Below are positions 15,465 to 24,427 of a DNA stretch of 64,000 nucleotides, in pieces. Position 1 is the stretch's first letter. The number at the start of each line of letters is the position of its first letter. Position numbers and translations under genes: made by a program. The stretch is taken from positions 1 through 64,000 of the forward strand of contig CAYVUB010000013.1 in the NCBI GenBank assembly GCA_964454675.1, read 5' to 3'. The notes under the pieces were generated by a model. It was not told the origin of the DNA, did not search any database, and saw only the letters and a program-made list of their open reading frames with translations. This DNA is from CAYVUB01 sp964454675 (GTDB taxonomy: Bacteria > Bacteroidota > Bacteroidia > Flavobacteriales > Flavobacteriaceae).

Positions 15465-16558
15465 AATCTAACACCTATTCCAAATTCTACCGCTTCGGCT
15501 TTCGCTGCGTGTGTTTTTAAGGTAACGGCACCAAAAAACGTATCGCCAAAGTAACGCTTCAACCCTATTCTGGCATACACCTGACCTTCAAAATCAAACG
15601 GATAATACACGTAATACCCTAATTGCGTCTCGATAGACATTTTGTTAATAAACAACTCATGACCCGCAAACACACCAACACGCTTAAAATCTTCATCGGC
15701 ACTTATACCTCTTTCGGGGTATGCTACCGAATAAAAATAAATCAATTCTTTCAGAAATTCGGAATAAAACACATCAACTCCCAACTGAACGGCGCTTTTG
15801 CGGCTCAGGCGCTTATCGGCATATACCGACAGAATGTAAAACGGATATTGCCCGGTATTGATAATATCACTTTCGTTAATTCCGGTGCGGAATGCGATAT
15901 TGTATTTGATAGGTTCGGTGAATTTTTTCTCTTCGGATGACGGCTGATATTCGGGTTCGTTTTTGGCATCCAACAAATAAGTTGCTCCCAAATTGAACGC
16001 TAAGGTATTTGTTGAGTTATTGGGTGCTTTTACATTGGCATTGGAATAGTGTATGAGCGATATGCCTGCCTGCAAGCCCAAGCCGTCAATGATATTTTCT
16101 TTTTTGTAATTAAGCATCAGATACGTCGTGCTCATCAAGTCTGAACCGTAGGCGTTATTGCGGTAATTGGTGTTTTTATCATACGGATTGGTCGTATAGG
16201 CAATGCCCTGCCCTATTCTGAACATCATATTTCGTTTTAAAAAATAGAAATTATAATGTGCATACAGGCTGTAATTTTCGCCCAAATGCGTGTTTTTCAT
16301 ATCCTGATAGATGAATGAATAGCCAATATCGGGATAATTGTAGCGGCTTTCCCAATCTTCATACCCGTAACTTTTTTTGTTATAACTAAGAATGATGCCG
16401 TTGGGATGACCTGTGATAAGATGTGAAATATCAGGGTTATGCGCCAGAATACTACCATGAAACTGATTGACATCAAACGTGTGTGAATGTGTTTTTTCCT
16501 GCGAAAAAATCAGACCTGAAACAAGTATGGACGTACAGATAATGAAATGCTTCATCAA
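15461..16558 (-). CDS. PagL-like lipid A deacylase (acyloxyacyl hydrolase)
   Basis: A 365-residue outer-membrane barrel-type protein with a signal peptide (MKHFIICTSILVSGLIFSQ). The motif HYSNAN (about residue 175) corresponds to the His-x-Ser-Asn pair of PagL-type lipid A 3-O-deacylases, and the protein ends with strands closing in VEFGIGVRL. Bacteroidota members are annotated as acyloxyacyl hydrolases and are longer than Pseudomonas PagL. Two adjacent ATGs (16558, 16555) could start it. It forms a two-gene unit with the overlapping head-GIN gene. Confidence 0.8.
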   Translation of the reverse strand: MMKHFIICTSILVSGLIFSQEKTHSHTFDVNQFHGSILAHNPDISHLITGHPNGIILSYNKKSYGYEDWESRYNYPDIGYSFIYQDMKNTHLGENYSLYAHYNFYFLKRNMMFRIGQGIAYTTNPYDKNTNYRNNAYGSDLMSTTYLMLNYKKENIIDGLGLQAGISLIHYSNANVKAPNNSTNTLAFNLGATYLLDAKNEPEYQPSSEEKKFTEPIKYNIAFRTGINESDIINTGQYPFYILSVYADKRLSRKSAVQLGVDVFYSEFLKELIYFYSVAYPERGISADEDFKRVGVFAGHELFINKMSIETQLGYYVYYPFDFEGQVYARIGLKRYFGDTFFGAVTLKTHAAKAEAVEFGIGVRL

Positions 16559-16592
16559 ACAGAATTAGTTAGCAAAAATTTTAAACTGCTGC

Positions 16593-17852
16593 TTACTTCA
16601 ATTTACTTAAAGCAGCTTCCAGCAATTCAAAAATCACAGAAATCTCTTCTTTTTTGGCTGTCCCGACAGAGAGCCTGAACCAATTGGAACTTGTTGATGT
16701 CCCAAAAGCATAAAAAGGTACAACGGCCAATTTTGCTTCTTTCAACAAATAATTGGTCACTTCTTGAATGCTGTTTAAAACAATGCCTTGCACTGTGGTT
16801 TTTCCCACCAAATCAAACTGAACCGTTAAATACAATGCCGCTTCCGGCTTGATGGCATCAACCGCAAAACCTTTTGATTTTAAGATGTTAAAGCCTTTAT
16901 AAAATTCTACAAGCCTGAAATTCAATTCTTCTTTTATATGCTGCATATAGGTTGTAACGGCTTGGGTTTGTTCTAAAAATTTAGAAGTCGCCACTTGCTC
17001 TGCTTTTGGTGCCCATGCGCCAATATGACCCAAAATAGCTTTCATTTTATTGATGATATGCAACGGCCCGAAAGCCCAGCCAACCCGTACGCCGGTAGCT
17101 GCCAAAGATTTTGAAATACCATCCACAAAAATGGTATAATCACGCATTTCGGGAACCAGCGACACCGGATTGAAATGTTCGGTTTCGCCATAAGTGAGTT
17201 GCCAATAAATTTGATCATACAACACATAAAGCGGTTTAATTTTTAAAGCCGCTCTGCGCTTGTTTTCTTCCACTACCAAATTGGAAATTTCCAGTAATGT
17301 TGCTTTATCAAAAGTAGTTCCCGTTGGGTTTAACGGCGAACACAAGGCTATCAAATTGACATTTTCAATATATGGTTTGATGTCATCAACCGTTGGCATA
17401 AACTTGTTTTCGGGTTGGGTTTCTATGGCAATTCCTTTGTTTCTTGACAAATAGGTATAGGCATCATTATTCCACGACGGTACAGGATATAATACCGTGT
17501 CATCAATGTCCAAAATGGTTTGGTAAATGGCATAAATTAACGGGCGTGCACCACCGGCAATTAAAATTTCGTCTGTAGTATAGCTTAACTCTAAGTGATT
17601 ATTGAGATATTTTGAAACACTTTTACGCAACGGTTCTACACCATTGGCAGCAGGATAATTGGTTTGGTTATCATTATAGGCATCAACAATAGCCTGCTTA
17701 AGTTCTTGTGGAATTGGAAAAATATTGGAATCAAAATCACCAATGGTTTGATTGTAAATTATGTTACCCTGCGCTTTAAGAGCATTGATTTCGCCAGCTA
17801 TTTTAATGATTTCCGAACCCTTAAGTCCGGCAGCTAATATAGATGTGTTCAT
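16593..17852 (-). CDS. Pyridoxal-phosphate aminotransferase, class I/II
   Basis: A 419-residue fold-type I aminotransferase related to aspartate aminotransferases. Motifs: AGGARPLIYAIYQ (phosphate-binding region), SPLNPTGTTF (about 170), YDQIYW (Asp/Tyr contacting the pyridine ring) and the Schiff-base lysine in DGISKSLAATGVRVGWAFG (about 250); a C-terminal arginine in NWFRLSVGT binds the substrate carboxylate. Exact substrate is uncertain. It is 69 bases downstream of metF on the same strand and could belong to that transcript. Confidence 0.9.
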   Translation of the reverse strand: MNTSILAAGLKGSEIIKIAGEINALKAQGNIIYNQTIGDFDSNIFPIPQELKQAIVDAYNDNQTNYPAANGVEPLRKSVSKYLNNHLELSYTTDEILIAGGARPLIYAIYQTILDIDDTVLYPVPSWNNDAYTYLSRNKGIAIETQPENKFMPTVDDIKPYIENVNLIALCSPLNPTGTTFDKATLLEISNLVVEENKRRAALKIKPLYVLYDQIYWQLTYGETEHFNPVSLVPEMRDYTIFVDGISKSLAATGVRVGWAFGPLHIINKMKAILGHIGAWAPKAEQVATSKFLEQTQAVTTYMQHIKEELNFRLVEFYKGFNILKSKGFAVDAIKPEAALYLTVQFDLVGKTTVQGIVLNSIQEVTNYLLKEAKLAVVPFYAFGTSTSSNWFRLSVGTAKKEEISVIFELLEAALSKLK

Positions 17853-17921
17853 TACCTTTTTTGTGTTTTTACAAAAATAAGGTTTATTGTCATAGTTTAG
17901 ACTTAAAACAAATAACTTTTA

Positions 17922-18878
17922 CTAAAATACTTGTGAAGCAATCGTTTTGATATTATCGCTTTTTCCCATAGAATAGTAATGTATTACAGGCATTCCGGCG
18001 GCAATCAATTCTTTGCTTTGTTGTGTACACCACTCAATCCCAACCTGCTTTACGGCATCGTTGTCTTTTGCTTTAACTACTTCCATAATTAAATCATCGG
18101 GTAAATCGACTTTGAAACGATGCGGAATTAAATTAAGCTGTTTTTTGGTTGCAATGGGTTTTAATCCGGGAATTACAGGAACGGTAATTCCTTCTTTTCG
18201 GCATTTTTGAACAAATTCAAAATATTTTTTATTGTCAAAAAACATCTGTGTAATAATATAATCGGCTCCGTTTTTTATTTTCTTTTTCAAAAAATGAATG
18301 TCGCTGTCAAAACTCGGGGCTTCCGCATGTTTTTCGGGATAACCGGCAACGCCAATACAAAAATTAGTACACGAAGAATTTTGTAAATCTTCATCCAGAT
18401 AAATTCCTTTATTCAAATTGTTGATTTGCGTAACCAATTCCGAAGCATACTCATTCCCTTCTTTTTCAGCCTTAAAATACGTTTCATTTTTTAATGCGTC
18501 ACCACGTAATGCCACTACGTTATCAATGCCTAAAAAATCCAAATCAATGAGTAAATTCTCAGTATCTTCTTTGGTAAATCCGCCACATAATATATGCGGA
18601 ATAGCATCCACGTCATATTTATTTTGAATACCGGCACAAATCCCAACCGTTCCCGGACGTTTTTTTACGATTTTTTTCTGCAAAAGTCCGTTTGGTAATT
18701 CCTTGAATTCATATTCTTCACGATGATACGTTACGTCTATAAACGGTGGTTTGAATTCCATCAACGGGTCGATGCTGTCAAAAATAGATTGGATATTTTG
18801 CCCTTTCAACGGCGGAAGAATTTCAAAGGAAAATAATGGTTTTCCGTTGGCGTTTTGTATATGTTCTGTTACTTTCAT
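17922..18878 (-). CDS. metF: Methylenetetrahydrofolate reductase
   Basis: A 318-residue MetF, which reduces 5,10-methylene-THF to 5-methyl-THF, the methyl donor for MetH. Recognisable stretches are PLFSFEILPPLKG at the N-terminus (catalytic Glu), DNVVALRGD (flavin-site region), VAGYPEKHAEAP and ITQMFFDNKKYFEFV. It is the last gene of the metH-metH-metF set downstream of the SAM-I riboswitch at 22976-23086. The gap to metH (18879-18962) contains a CCCCGAAGGGG-type repeat. Confidence 0.96.
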   Translation of the reverse strand: MKVTEHIQNANGKPLFSFEILPPLKGQNIQSIFDSIDPLMEFKPPFIDVTYHREEYEFKELPNGLLQKKIVKKRPGTVGICAGIQNKYDVDAIPHILCGGFTKEDTENLLIDLDFLGIDNVVALRGDALKNETYFKAEKEGNEYASELVTQINNLNKGIYLDEDLQNSSCTNFCIGVAGYPEKHAEAPSFDSDIHFLKKKIKNGADYIITQMFFDNKKYFEFVQKCRKEGITVPVIPGLKPIATKKQLNLIPHRFKVDLPDDLIMEVVKAKDNDAVKQVGIEWCTQQSKELIAAGMPVIHYYSMGKSDNIKTIASQVF

Positions 18879-18884
18879 AAATCT

Positions 18885-18971
18885 GCCCCCTAACCCCCGA
18901 AGGGGAAATTCCTATCAGGGGTCAATAGGATTTTATTATTTTAGTTCGGTTTGGCTCCCCGGTTAGGTGGG
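18885..18971. repeat. CCCCTAACCCCCGAAGGGG-type repeat between metH and metF
   Basis: GCCCCCTAACCCCCGAAGGGG on the left and GGCTCCCCGGTTAGGTGGGGC on the right form an imperfect inverted repeat across the intergenic gap. The right side runs into the metH stop codon, so the last residues (ISPT) of that protein are repeat-derived. Confidence 0.55.
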
Positions 18972-21695
18972 GCTTATATTCGGCGAAAGCCATTTAGTTG
19001 CTATTTCTGTTGAAATTCCTCTTCGCTTTGCGTAATCAATAACCTGGTCTTCTTTTATTTTCCCTAATCCGAAGTATTTACTCTGCGGATGTGCAAAATA
19101 ATAGCCCGAAACCGATGATGCCGGCCACATTGCCATACTTTCGGTAAGCTTCACTCCTATTTCTTGTTCTACATTTAATAATTTCCAAATAGTGGCTTTT
19201 TCCAAATGGTCGGGACACGCAGGATAACCCGGAGCGGGCCGGATGCCTTTGTATTCTTCTTTTATCAATTGTTGATTGTCCAGATTTTCATCAGAAGCAT
19301 AACCCCAAATTTCTTTGCGCACTTTTAAATGCAGATATTCGGCAAATGCTTCGGCCAATCTGTCGCCAAGCGCTTTTACCAAAATCGAATTGTAATCGTC
19401 AAGTTTCTCCTCAAATTCTTTTGCTTTTTCGTCAACTCCAAATCCCGTTGTTACACAAAAACAGCCAATATAATCTTGCTTTCCGCTTTCTTTTGGCGCA
19501 ATAAAATCAGCTAACGCGATGTTTGGCGCACCGGCGGTTTTTTGGGATTGTTGGCGTAAAGTCAGAAGCCGGAAGCCGGAAGCCGGAAGCTTTACCTCGA
19601 TGTCATCATCATTAATAGTATTTGCCGGAAAAATTCCGAGAATGGCTTTAGCATCAAACCATTTTTCTGAAATGATTTGGGCTAACATTTTTTGGGCATC
19701 ATCATATAAATTTGTGGCTTGTTCTCCAACAATTTCATCGGTTAAAATAGCAGGATATTTTCCGTGTAATTCCCACGATTGAAAAAATGGTGTCCAATCG
19801 ATAAAATCAGCTAATTCAGAAAGCTCAATTTCAATTTTTTTTGTTCCGGTGAAGTTTGGTTTTACCGGATTGAAATTTTCCCAATCGAGTTGCAGCTTGT
19901 TTTTTCGGGCTTGGGCAATCGTCAAAAAATTCTTTTCACGACTTCGGCTTAAATAACCGTCACGCAGCTTGTCATATTCTTCCCGAATGGCATTTACATA
20001 GCTTTCTTTGGTTTCAGCTTGCAGCAAATTACTTGCCACAGTTACGGCACGCGAAGCATCGTTTACATGCACAACTGTTTCTTTGTATTCCGGTGCAATT
20101 TTCACAGCCGTATGTGCACGGGAAGTCGTTGCTCCGCCAATCATCAACGGAATTTTGATGTTGAGCTTGTCCATTTCTTTAGCCAGATACACCATTTCGT
20201 CAAGCGATGGTGTAATTAATCCGCTGAGTCCAATAATATCTACATTTTCACGAACGGCTGCTTCAATAATTTTTTCCGGCGGAACCATCACTCCCAAATC
20301 GATGATTTCGAAATTATTACACCCTAAAACTACGGCTACAATATTTTTACCAATATCGTGAACATCGCCTTTTACAGTTGCCATCAAAATCTTTCCATTG
20401 CTCGACGAAGTTGAACTATCCTTTTCAAGTTCTATGTAAGGTAGAAGATACGCAACAGCCTTCTTCATTACTCTAGCAGATTTAACAACCTGTGGTAAAA
20501 ACATTTTTCCGCTTCCAAACAAATCGCCTACCACATTCATTCCTGCCATCAAATTTACTTCAATAACTTCGATGGCTTTTTCGGAAGTTATTCGTGCTTC
20601 TTCTACATCTATTTCGATAAATTCATCAATTCCTTTTACAAGTGAATGGGTTATACGGGATTGTAAATCCTCGCTTCGCCATTCCTGTATCGCTTTTTCA
20701 TTGACTTTGAAATTTCCTTTGTAGCTCTCGGCTAAAACCAAAAGCCGTTCGGTTGCATCTTCTTTTCGGTTGAGTAAAACATCTTCCACATGTTCCAATA
20801 AAACCGGGTCGATTTCATCGTAAACCTCTAACATTTCAGGATTTACAATACCCATAGTCATTCCGTTTTGAATGGCGTGATACAAAAAAGCCGAGTGCAT
20901 CGCTTCGCGAACTTTATCGTTTCCACGGAAGGAAAACGACACATTGCTCACACCTCCGCTTACATTGGCATACGAAAGATTTTCCCGAATCCATTTGGTC
21001 GCTCTGAAAAAGTCTAATGCGTTTAATTTGTGTTCTTCCATTCCGGTTGCAACCGGAAAAATATTGGGGTCGAAAATGATGTCTTCGGCAGGAAAATTTA
21101 CTTCGTTTACTAAAATATCATACGAACGTTTACAGATTTCAATACGTCTTTCGTACGTATCCGCCTGACCATTTTCGTCAAAAGCCATGACAATAACGGC
21201 TGCTCCGTAACGTTTGATTAATTTTGCGTGATGAATGAAAGCAGCTTCTCCTTCTTTAAGCGAAATGGAATTTACGACACCTTTGCCTTGTACGACTTTT
21301 AATCCGGCTTCGATAATTTCCCATTTGGAACTGTCAATCATTACCGGAACCCGGGAAATATCGGGTTCGGCTGCGATTAAATTCAGGAATTTGGTCATTG
21401 CCTGAACTCCGTCGAGCATTCCTTCATCCATATTGACATCAATGATTTGTGCTCCTCCTTCTACCTGAGTACGGGCAACATCAAGTGCTTCTTCGTACTT
21501 TTCTTCTTTGATTAGCCGAAGGAATTTACGTGAACCGGTGACGTTAGTACGCTCGCCTACGTTGATGAAATTGCTTTCCGGTGTAACGATTAAAGGTTCA
21601 AGTCCCGAAAGCTTCAGGTATTTATTTTTGTTTGTGTTTATCACGAATTCATATTTTATTTTTATAGTTACTGAACCCTCACGATACAATCGCAT
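18963..21695 (-). CDS. metH: Methionine synthase, folate/cobalamin/activation part (MetH C-terminal protein)
   Basis: The larger piece of a split cobalamin-dependent methionine synthase, up to 910 residues. Order: pterin-binding (methyl-THF) domain (NFINVGERTNVTGSRKF, about 40-300), helical cap (about 310-420), cobalamin-binding domain with the histidine motif DVHDIGKN (about 445) and GLSGLITPSLDEM, and the SAM-dependent reactivation domain (RPAPGYPACPDH near the C-terminus). The start is uncertain: the ATG at 21695 leaves 34 bases after the upstream partner, and a GTG about 17 codons further in matches relatives better. A short tandem repeat at 19566-19590 adds a LPASGFRLL loop. Confidence 0.94.
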   Translation of the reverse strand: MRLYREGSVTIKIKYEFVINTNKNKYLKLSGLEPLIVTPESNFINVGERTNVTGSRKFLRLIKEEKYEEALDVARTQVEGGAQIIDVNMDEGMLDGVQAMTKFLNLIAAEPDISRVPVMIDSSKWEIIEAGLKVVQGKGVVNSISLKEGEAAFIHHAKLIKRYGAAVIVMAFDENGQADTYERRIEICKRSYDILVNEVNFPAEDIIFDPNIFPVATGMEEHKLNALDFFRATKWIRENLSYANVSGGVSNVSFSFRGNDKVREAMHSAFLYHAIQNGMTMGIVNPEMLEVYDEIDPVLLEHVEDVLLNRKEDATERLLVLAESYKGNFKVNEKAIQEWRSEDLQSRITHSLVKGIDEFIEIDVEEARITSEKAIEVIEVNLMAGMNVVGDLFGSGKMFLPQVVKSARVMKKAVAYLLPYIELEKDSSTSSSNGKILMATVKGDVHDIGKNIVAVVLGCNNFEIIDLGVMVPPEKIIEAAVRENVDIIGLSGLITPSLDEMVYLAKEMDKLNIKIPLMIGGATTSRAHTAVKIAPEYKETVVHVNDASRAVTVASNLLQAETKESYVNAIREEYDKLRDGYLSRSREKNFLTIAQARKNKLQLDWENFNPVKPNFTGTKKIEIELSELADFIDWTPFFQSWELHGKYPAILTDEIVGEQATNLYDDAQKMLAQIISEKWFDAKAILGIFPANTINDDDIEVKLPASGFRLLTLRQQSQKTAGAPNIALADFIAPKESGKQDYIGCFCVTTGFGVDEKAKEFEEKLDDYNSILVKALGDRLAEAFAEYLHLKVRKEIWGYASDENLDNQQLIKEEYKGIRPAPGYPACPDHLEKATIWKLLNVEQEIGVKLTESMAMWPASSVSGYYFAHPQSKYFGLGKIKEDQVIDYAKRRGISTEIATKWLSPNISPT
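19566..19590. repeat. AAGCCGG tandem repeat inside metH
   Basis: Three and a half copies of the 7-mer AAGCCGG inside the metH reading frame, encoding LPASGFRLL on the minus strand in a loop of the reactivation domain. LPASGF-type insertions from this repeat keep the frame. Confidence 0.75.
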
Positions 21696-21729
21696 GGTAG
21701 TGGTGGGTTTTCACAGATTATTTCTAAAA

Positions 21730-22791
21730 CTATACTTCTACTTGAATTTTCCTCGGTTCAAATTCCTTTGCTACTTCTGCTATTAACTTAATATGGTCTG
21801 GTGTTGTGCCGCAACAACCGCCAATGATATTGACCAAATTATCCTGCAAATATTCCCGGATTAAGGCTTGCATTTCTTGCGGCGATTGGTCGTATTGACC
21901 AAAAGCATTGGGCAATCCCGCATTAGGATGTGCAGAAATATTGAGCTGTGTATTTTGCGCCAAACGTTTTAAATACGGTTTCAACTGGTCTGCTCCCAAA
22001 GCACAGTTAAACCCGACACTCAGCAAATCTATATGCGAAATGGAAATCAAAAACGCTTCCACCGTTTGTCCCGATAAGGTTCGTCCCGAAGCATCGGTTA
22101 TCGTTCCCGAAACCATTACGGGAATGTCGATATTTCGTTCTTCTTTGACTTCGTCAATGGCAAACAAAGCGGCTTTGGCATTGAGCGTATCGAAGATGGT
22201 TTCTACCAATAAAATGTCGCAACCACCGTCAATCAACGCTTCGGCCTGTTGTTTGTAGGCAATCCGCAATTCGTCAAACGTTACAGCCCGAAAAGATGGG
22301 TCGTTTACATCGGGACTCATGCTTGCCGTTCGGTTGGTTGGCCCGATGGAACCGGCAACAAAACGAGGTTTATCGGTAAATTCACCGGCTACTTCACGGG
22401 CGATTTTGGCACTTTGGTAATTGAGTTCATAGACCAAATCTTCCAGGTGATAATCTGCCATTCCGATAGTCGTTCCCGAAAATGTGTTGGTTTCTACAAT
22501 ATCGGCACCGGCTTGAAAATAAGCACGATGAACAGCTTTTACGGCTTCGGGTTGGGTAATGGAAAGTAAATCGTTGTTGCCTTTGAGTAAATGAGGGAAG
22601 TCTTTGAATCTTTCTCCTCTGAAATCCTCTTCCGTAAAATTAAAGCGTTGCAACATGGTTCCCATGGCTCCGTCAAGAACAAGGATTCTTTCTTGTATTG
22701 CTTGTAAAAGCTCCCTAACCTCTGCCTTGCCGGCAGGCAGGTCCGAAAAGGGAGCTTGTTTGTCTGTATTTTTGTTTGATTGTGTTGACAT
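21730..22791 (-). CDS. Homocysteine S-methyltransferase part of methionine synthase (MetH N-terminal protein)
   Basis: A 353-residue homocysteine-methyltransferase domain protein, the first module of MetH encoded separately. It has RILVLDGAMGTMLQR near the start, the zinc ligands in VGFNCALG (about 250) and IIGGCCGTTPDHI at the C-terminus. It presumably works with the product of the next gene, whose start is 34 bases downstream. The first ~25 residues contain SDLPAGKAEVREL, encoded by palindromic repeats at 22709-22757, so the true ancestral start may have been closer to the domain. It lies 185 bases downstream of a SAM-I riboswitch. Confidence 0.94.
   Translation of the reverse strand: MSTQSNKNTDKQAPFSDLPAGKAEVRELLQAIQERILVLDGAMGTMLQRFNFTEEDFRGERFKDFPHLLKGNNDLLSITQPEAVKAVHRAYFQAGADIVETNTFSGTTIGMADYHLEDLVYELNYQSAKIAREVAGEFTDKPRFVAGSIGPTNRTASMSPDVNDPSFRAVTFDELRIAYKQQAEALIDGGCDILLVETIFDTLNAKAALFAIDEVKEERNIDIPVMVSGTITDASGRTLSGQTVEAFLISISHIDLLSVGFNCALGADQLKPYLKRLAQNTQLNISAHPNAGLPNAFGQYDQSPQEMQALIREYLQDNLVNIIGGCCGTTPDHIKLIAEVAKEFEPRKIQVEV
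22709..22757. repeat. Palindromic repeat composite encoding the MetH-N leader residues
   Basis: AGCTCCCT (22709-22716) and AGGGAGCT (22750-22757) are outer arms of a palindrome. The inside contains CTGCCTTGCCGGCAGGCAG (22722-22740), identical as reverse complement to the paaZ copy at 9670-9688. In frame it gives SDLPAGKAE. Confidence 0.75.
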
Positions 22792-22855
22792 ATATTTTCT
22801 CTAATTTCTCACAAAGGCGGAAAGACGCCATTTTTTTTTAGATTACGGTTGTAAA

Positions 22856-22930
22856 TAGCCCTGATGGAAGCGGCATCCTTTTTTTAAATTTTTCATTTAA
22901 AAAAAGATATAGCGTACAGCAGGAATAGCT
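22856..22930. repeat. Structured repeat (GGAAGCGGCATCC type) between riboswitch and metH
   Basis: A 75-bp element beginning TAGCCCTGATGGAAGCGGCATCC and ending GCAGGAATAGCT, with a central perfect 12-bp hairpin (22878-22889 with 22895-22906). From memory, similar sequences occur many times between genes in Flavobacterium genomes. It lies in the untranslated leader of metH, and its minus-strand transcript could interact with the riboswitch expression platform. Confidence 0.55.
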
Positions 22931-22975
22931 TCAAAAAAAATAATATGTTATCGTGGAAAGCGAGAGTGATGTCTC

Positions 22976-23086
22976 TGGTTATCTTTTCTCGATTATTGAG
23001 ATAGAATGTAGCACCTTTTCGTTTTAGGAACGAGAGGTTGCTAAGCTTTCATCGGGTCTATTCCCTCCGGCTTTCGTGATAACAAG
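22976..23086 (-). promoter_or_regulatory. SAM-I (S-box) riboswitch
   Basis: Read on the minus strand the element shows the S-box signature in order: P1 5' strand GTTATC (23078-23083), GGAGGGA, GACCCGATGAAA, GCAACC, then AAGGTGCTACATTC and the P1 3' strand GATAAC (22978-22983). A second GATAAC lies 31 bases downstream (22947-22952) and could compete for the 5' strand. The first gene downstream is the homocysteine methyltransferase of the metH-metF set, as expected for repression by SAM. A -7-like TTTCTTTG lies upstream at 23107-23114. Confidence 0.95.
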
Positions 23087-23131
23087 CAATATGTTTATGA
23101 ACAGGACAAAGAAATGAAATTGATTTTTAAT

Positions 23132-24346
23132 TTACAATTTTTCGTAGCCTAAAAAATATTCAAAATACCATTTTTTATAACTTTCGTTGATGTAAAGAAT
23201 TAAAATCATGATGAGCATGAAAAAAGTGTAATACCAATTGTTGGTTGCCTGGCTGATTAATACAGATATGACAAAGAGTCTGGACATTTCGAGATAGTAA
23301 ATCCAGCGTTTTTGTTCCATTAAAGCGCCCATGTTGATAAGTGTGACTATCAGGATGATTAAATAGCTTGTTTTTTCAAAAAGTTGAAACGAATCAAAAT
23401 TGAAGGTTACGTAGGTTAGCAGCAGCATGGCGACTATCAATTGTGCGTTGACATAGTTTTTTATGTTGGTGGTTAAGTCTGCTTTTACACTGTTTTTGAA
23501 AAAGTGCTTTTCGAGTTCGGGTCTGATGTTTTGGTCTATAACGGCAGGATTTCCAAAAATTATTTTTAGTTTTCCTTTGAAAGATGATTCGCGTTTTGCG
23601 CTTTCAATGATTTCCAGATAATAATGGAAATGTTGCCACAGGAAACTATACCGGTATAACGGATGTGTAATGCCGTAAACGGGCTGTTCTTCTTCTTTTT
23701 GAAAGGTTCCGAAAATTTTATCCCAAAAAACGAATACATCACCAAAATTTTTATCGAGATATTTTTCGTTTGAAGCGTGATGAACGCCGTGAAGCGATGG
23801 TGTTATTAGAACATGCTCAAGCCATTTTGGCACATTAAACACTTGAGTATGTGTAAAGAACGAATACATGCCATGAACTACCAGAACTATAATTACCTGA
23901 TCCGGATGAAACCCTAATAACGGTAGTAAACACCAAAAGGGCGTTCTTATAAATGCCTGGATGGTCGTGATTCTTGTTGCTGCCGTAAAATTGAACTCGT
24001 CACTGTGATGATGCACAATATGGGCTGCCCAGAAAAGGTTGATTTGATGTCCTAAACGATGGTACCAGTACCATACAAAATCTGCTACCAACAACAGTAA
24101 AATTGCGCTGTACCATGTACCCGGGATTGTAAACAAGGCATAATTATCATATACCCAAACAAATACTCCATAAAACAACCCTGCAACAAACAAATTAATA
24201 AACCGTTCTGCAATACCAATGGAAATATTAGACACCGAACTTCCGTATTTAAAAACGTCTTTGTTTTTCTTTCTTGCCCAGTAATATTCCAGATACAAAA
24301 ACAACAAAAACAACGGTGCTGCCAATACGACTACTTTTGAACCCAT
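23132..24346 (-). CDS. Sterol desaturase/fatty acid hydroxylase family membrane protein
   Basis: A 404-residue integral membrane di-iron oxygenase. The histidine boxes are all visible: HRLGH (about residue 95), HIVHHH (about 108) and HGVHHASN (about 185), with the paired hydrophobic helices of the family before and between them. After the hydroxylase domain there are further membrane segments (about 310-400), similar to alkylglycerol-monooxygenase-like proteins. The substrate is unknown, probably a lipid. It is on the same strand as, and 81 bases after, the homoserine dehydrogenase gene. Confidence 0.9.
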   Translation of the reverse strand: MGSKVVVLAAPLFLLFLYLEYYWARKKNKDVFKYGSSVSNISIGIAERFINLFVAGLFYGVFVWVYDNYALFTIPGTWYSAILLLLVADFVWYWYHRLGHQINLFWAAHIVHHHSDEFNFTAATRITTIQAFIRTPFWCLLPLLGFHPDQVIIVLVVHGMYSFFTHTQVFNVPKWLEHVLITPSLHGVHHASNEKYLDKNFGDVFVFWDKIFGTFQKEEEQPVYGITHPLYRYSFLWQHFHYYLEIIESAKRESSFKGKLKIIFGNPAVIDQNIRPELEKHFFKNSVKADLTTNIKNYVNAQLIVAMLLLTYVTFNFDSFQLFEKTSYLIILIVTLINMGALMEQKRWIYYLEMSRLFVISVLISQATNNWYYTFFMLIMILILYINESYKKWYFEYFLGYEKL

Positions 24347-24427
24347 GCTTAGATTTTATTCGTTTTTTGTTAAACCGATGTAAATTTATTTCTATTTTGT
24401 TTGAAAACGCATCTAAAGTTATCAAAA

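Noticed and set aside
22856..22930. The AT-rich hairpin in the metH leader as the riboswitch terminator
   Set aside because: Its T run is part of the stem of a repeat element with no T tract following the hairpin, so I list it as a repeat and leave the expression platform open.
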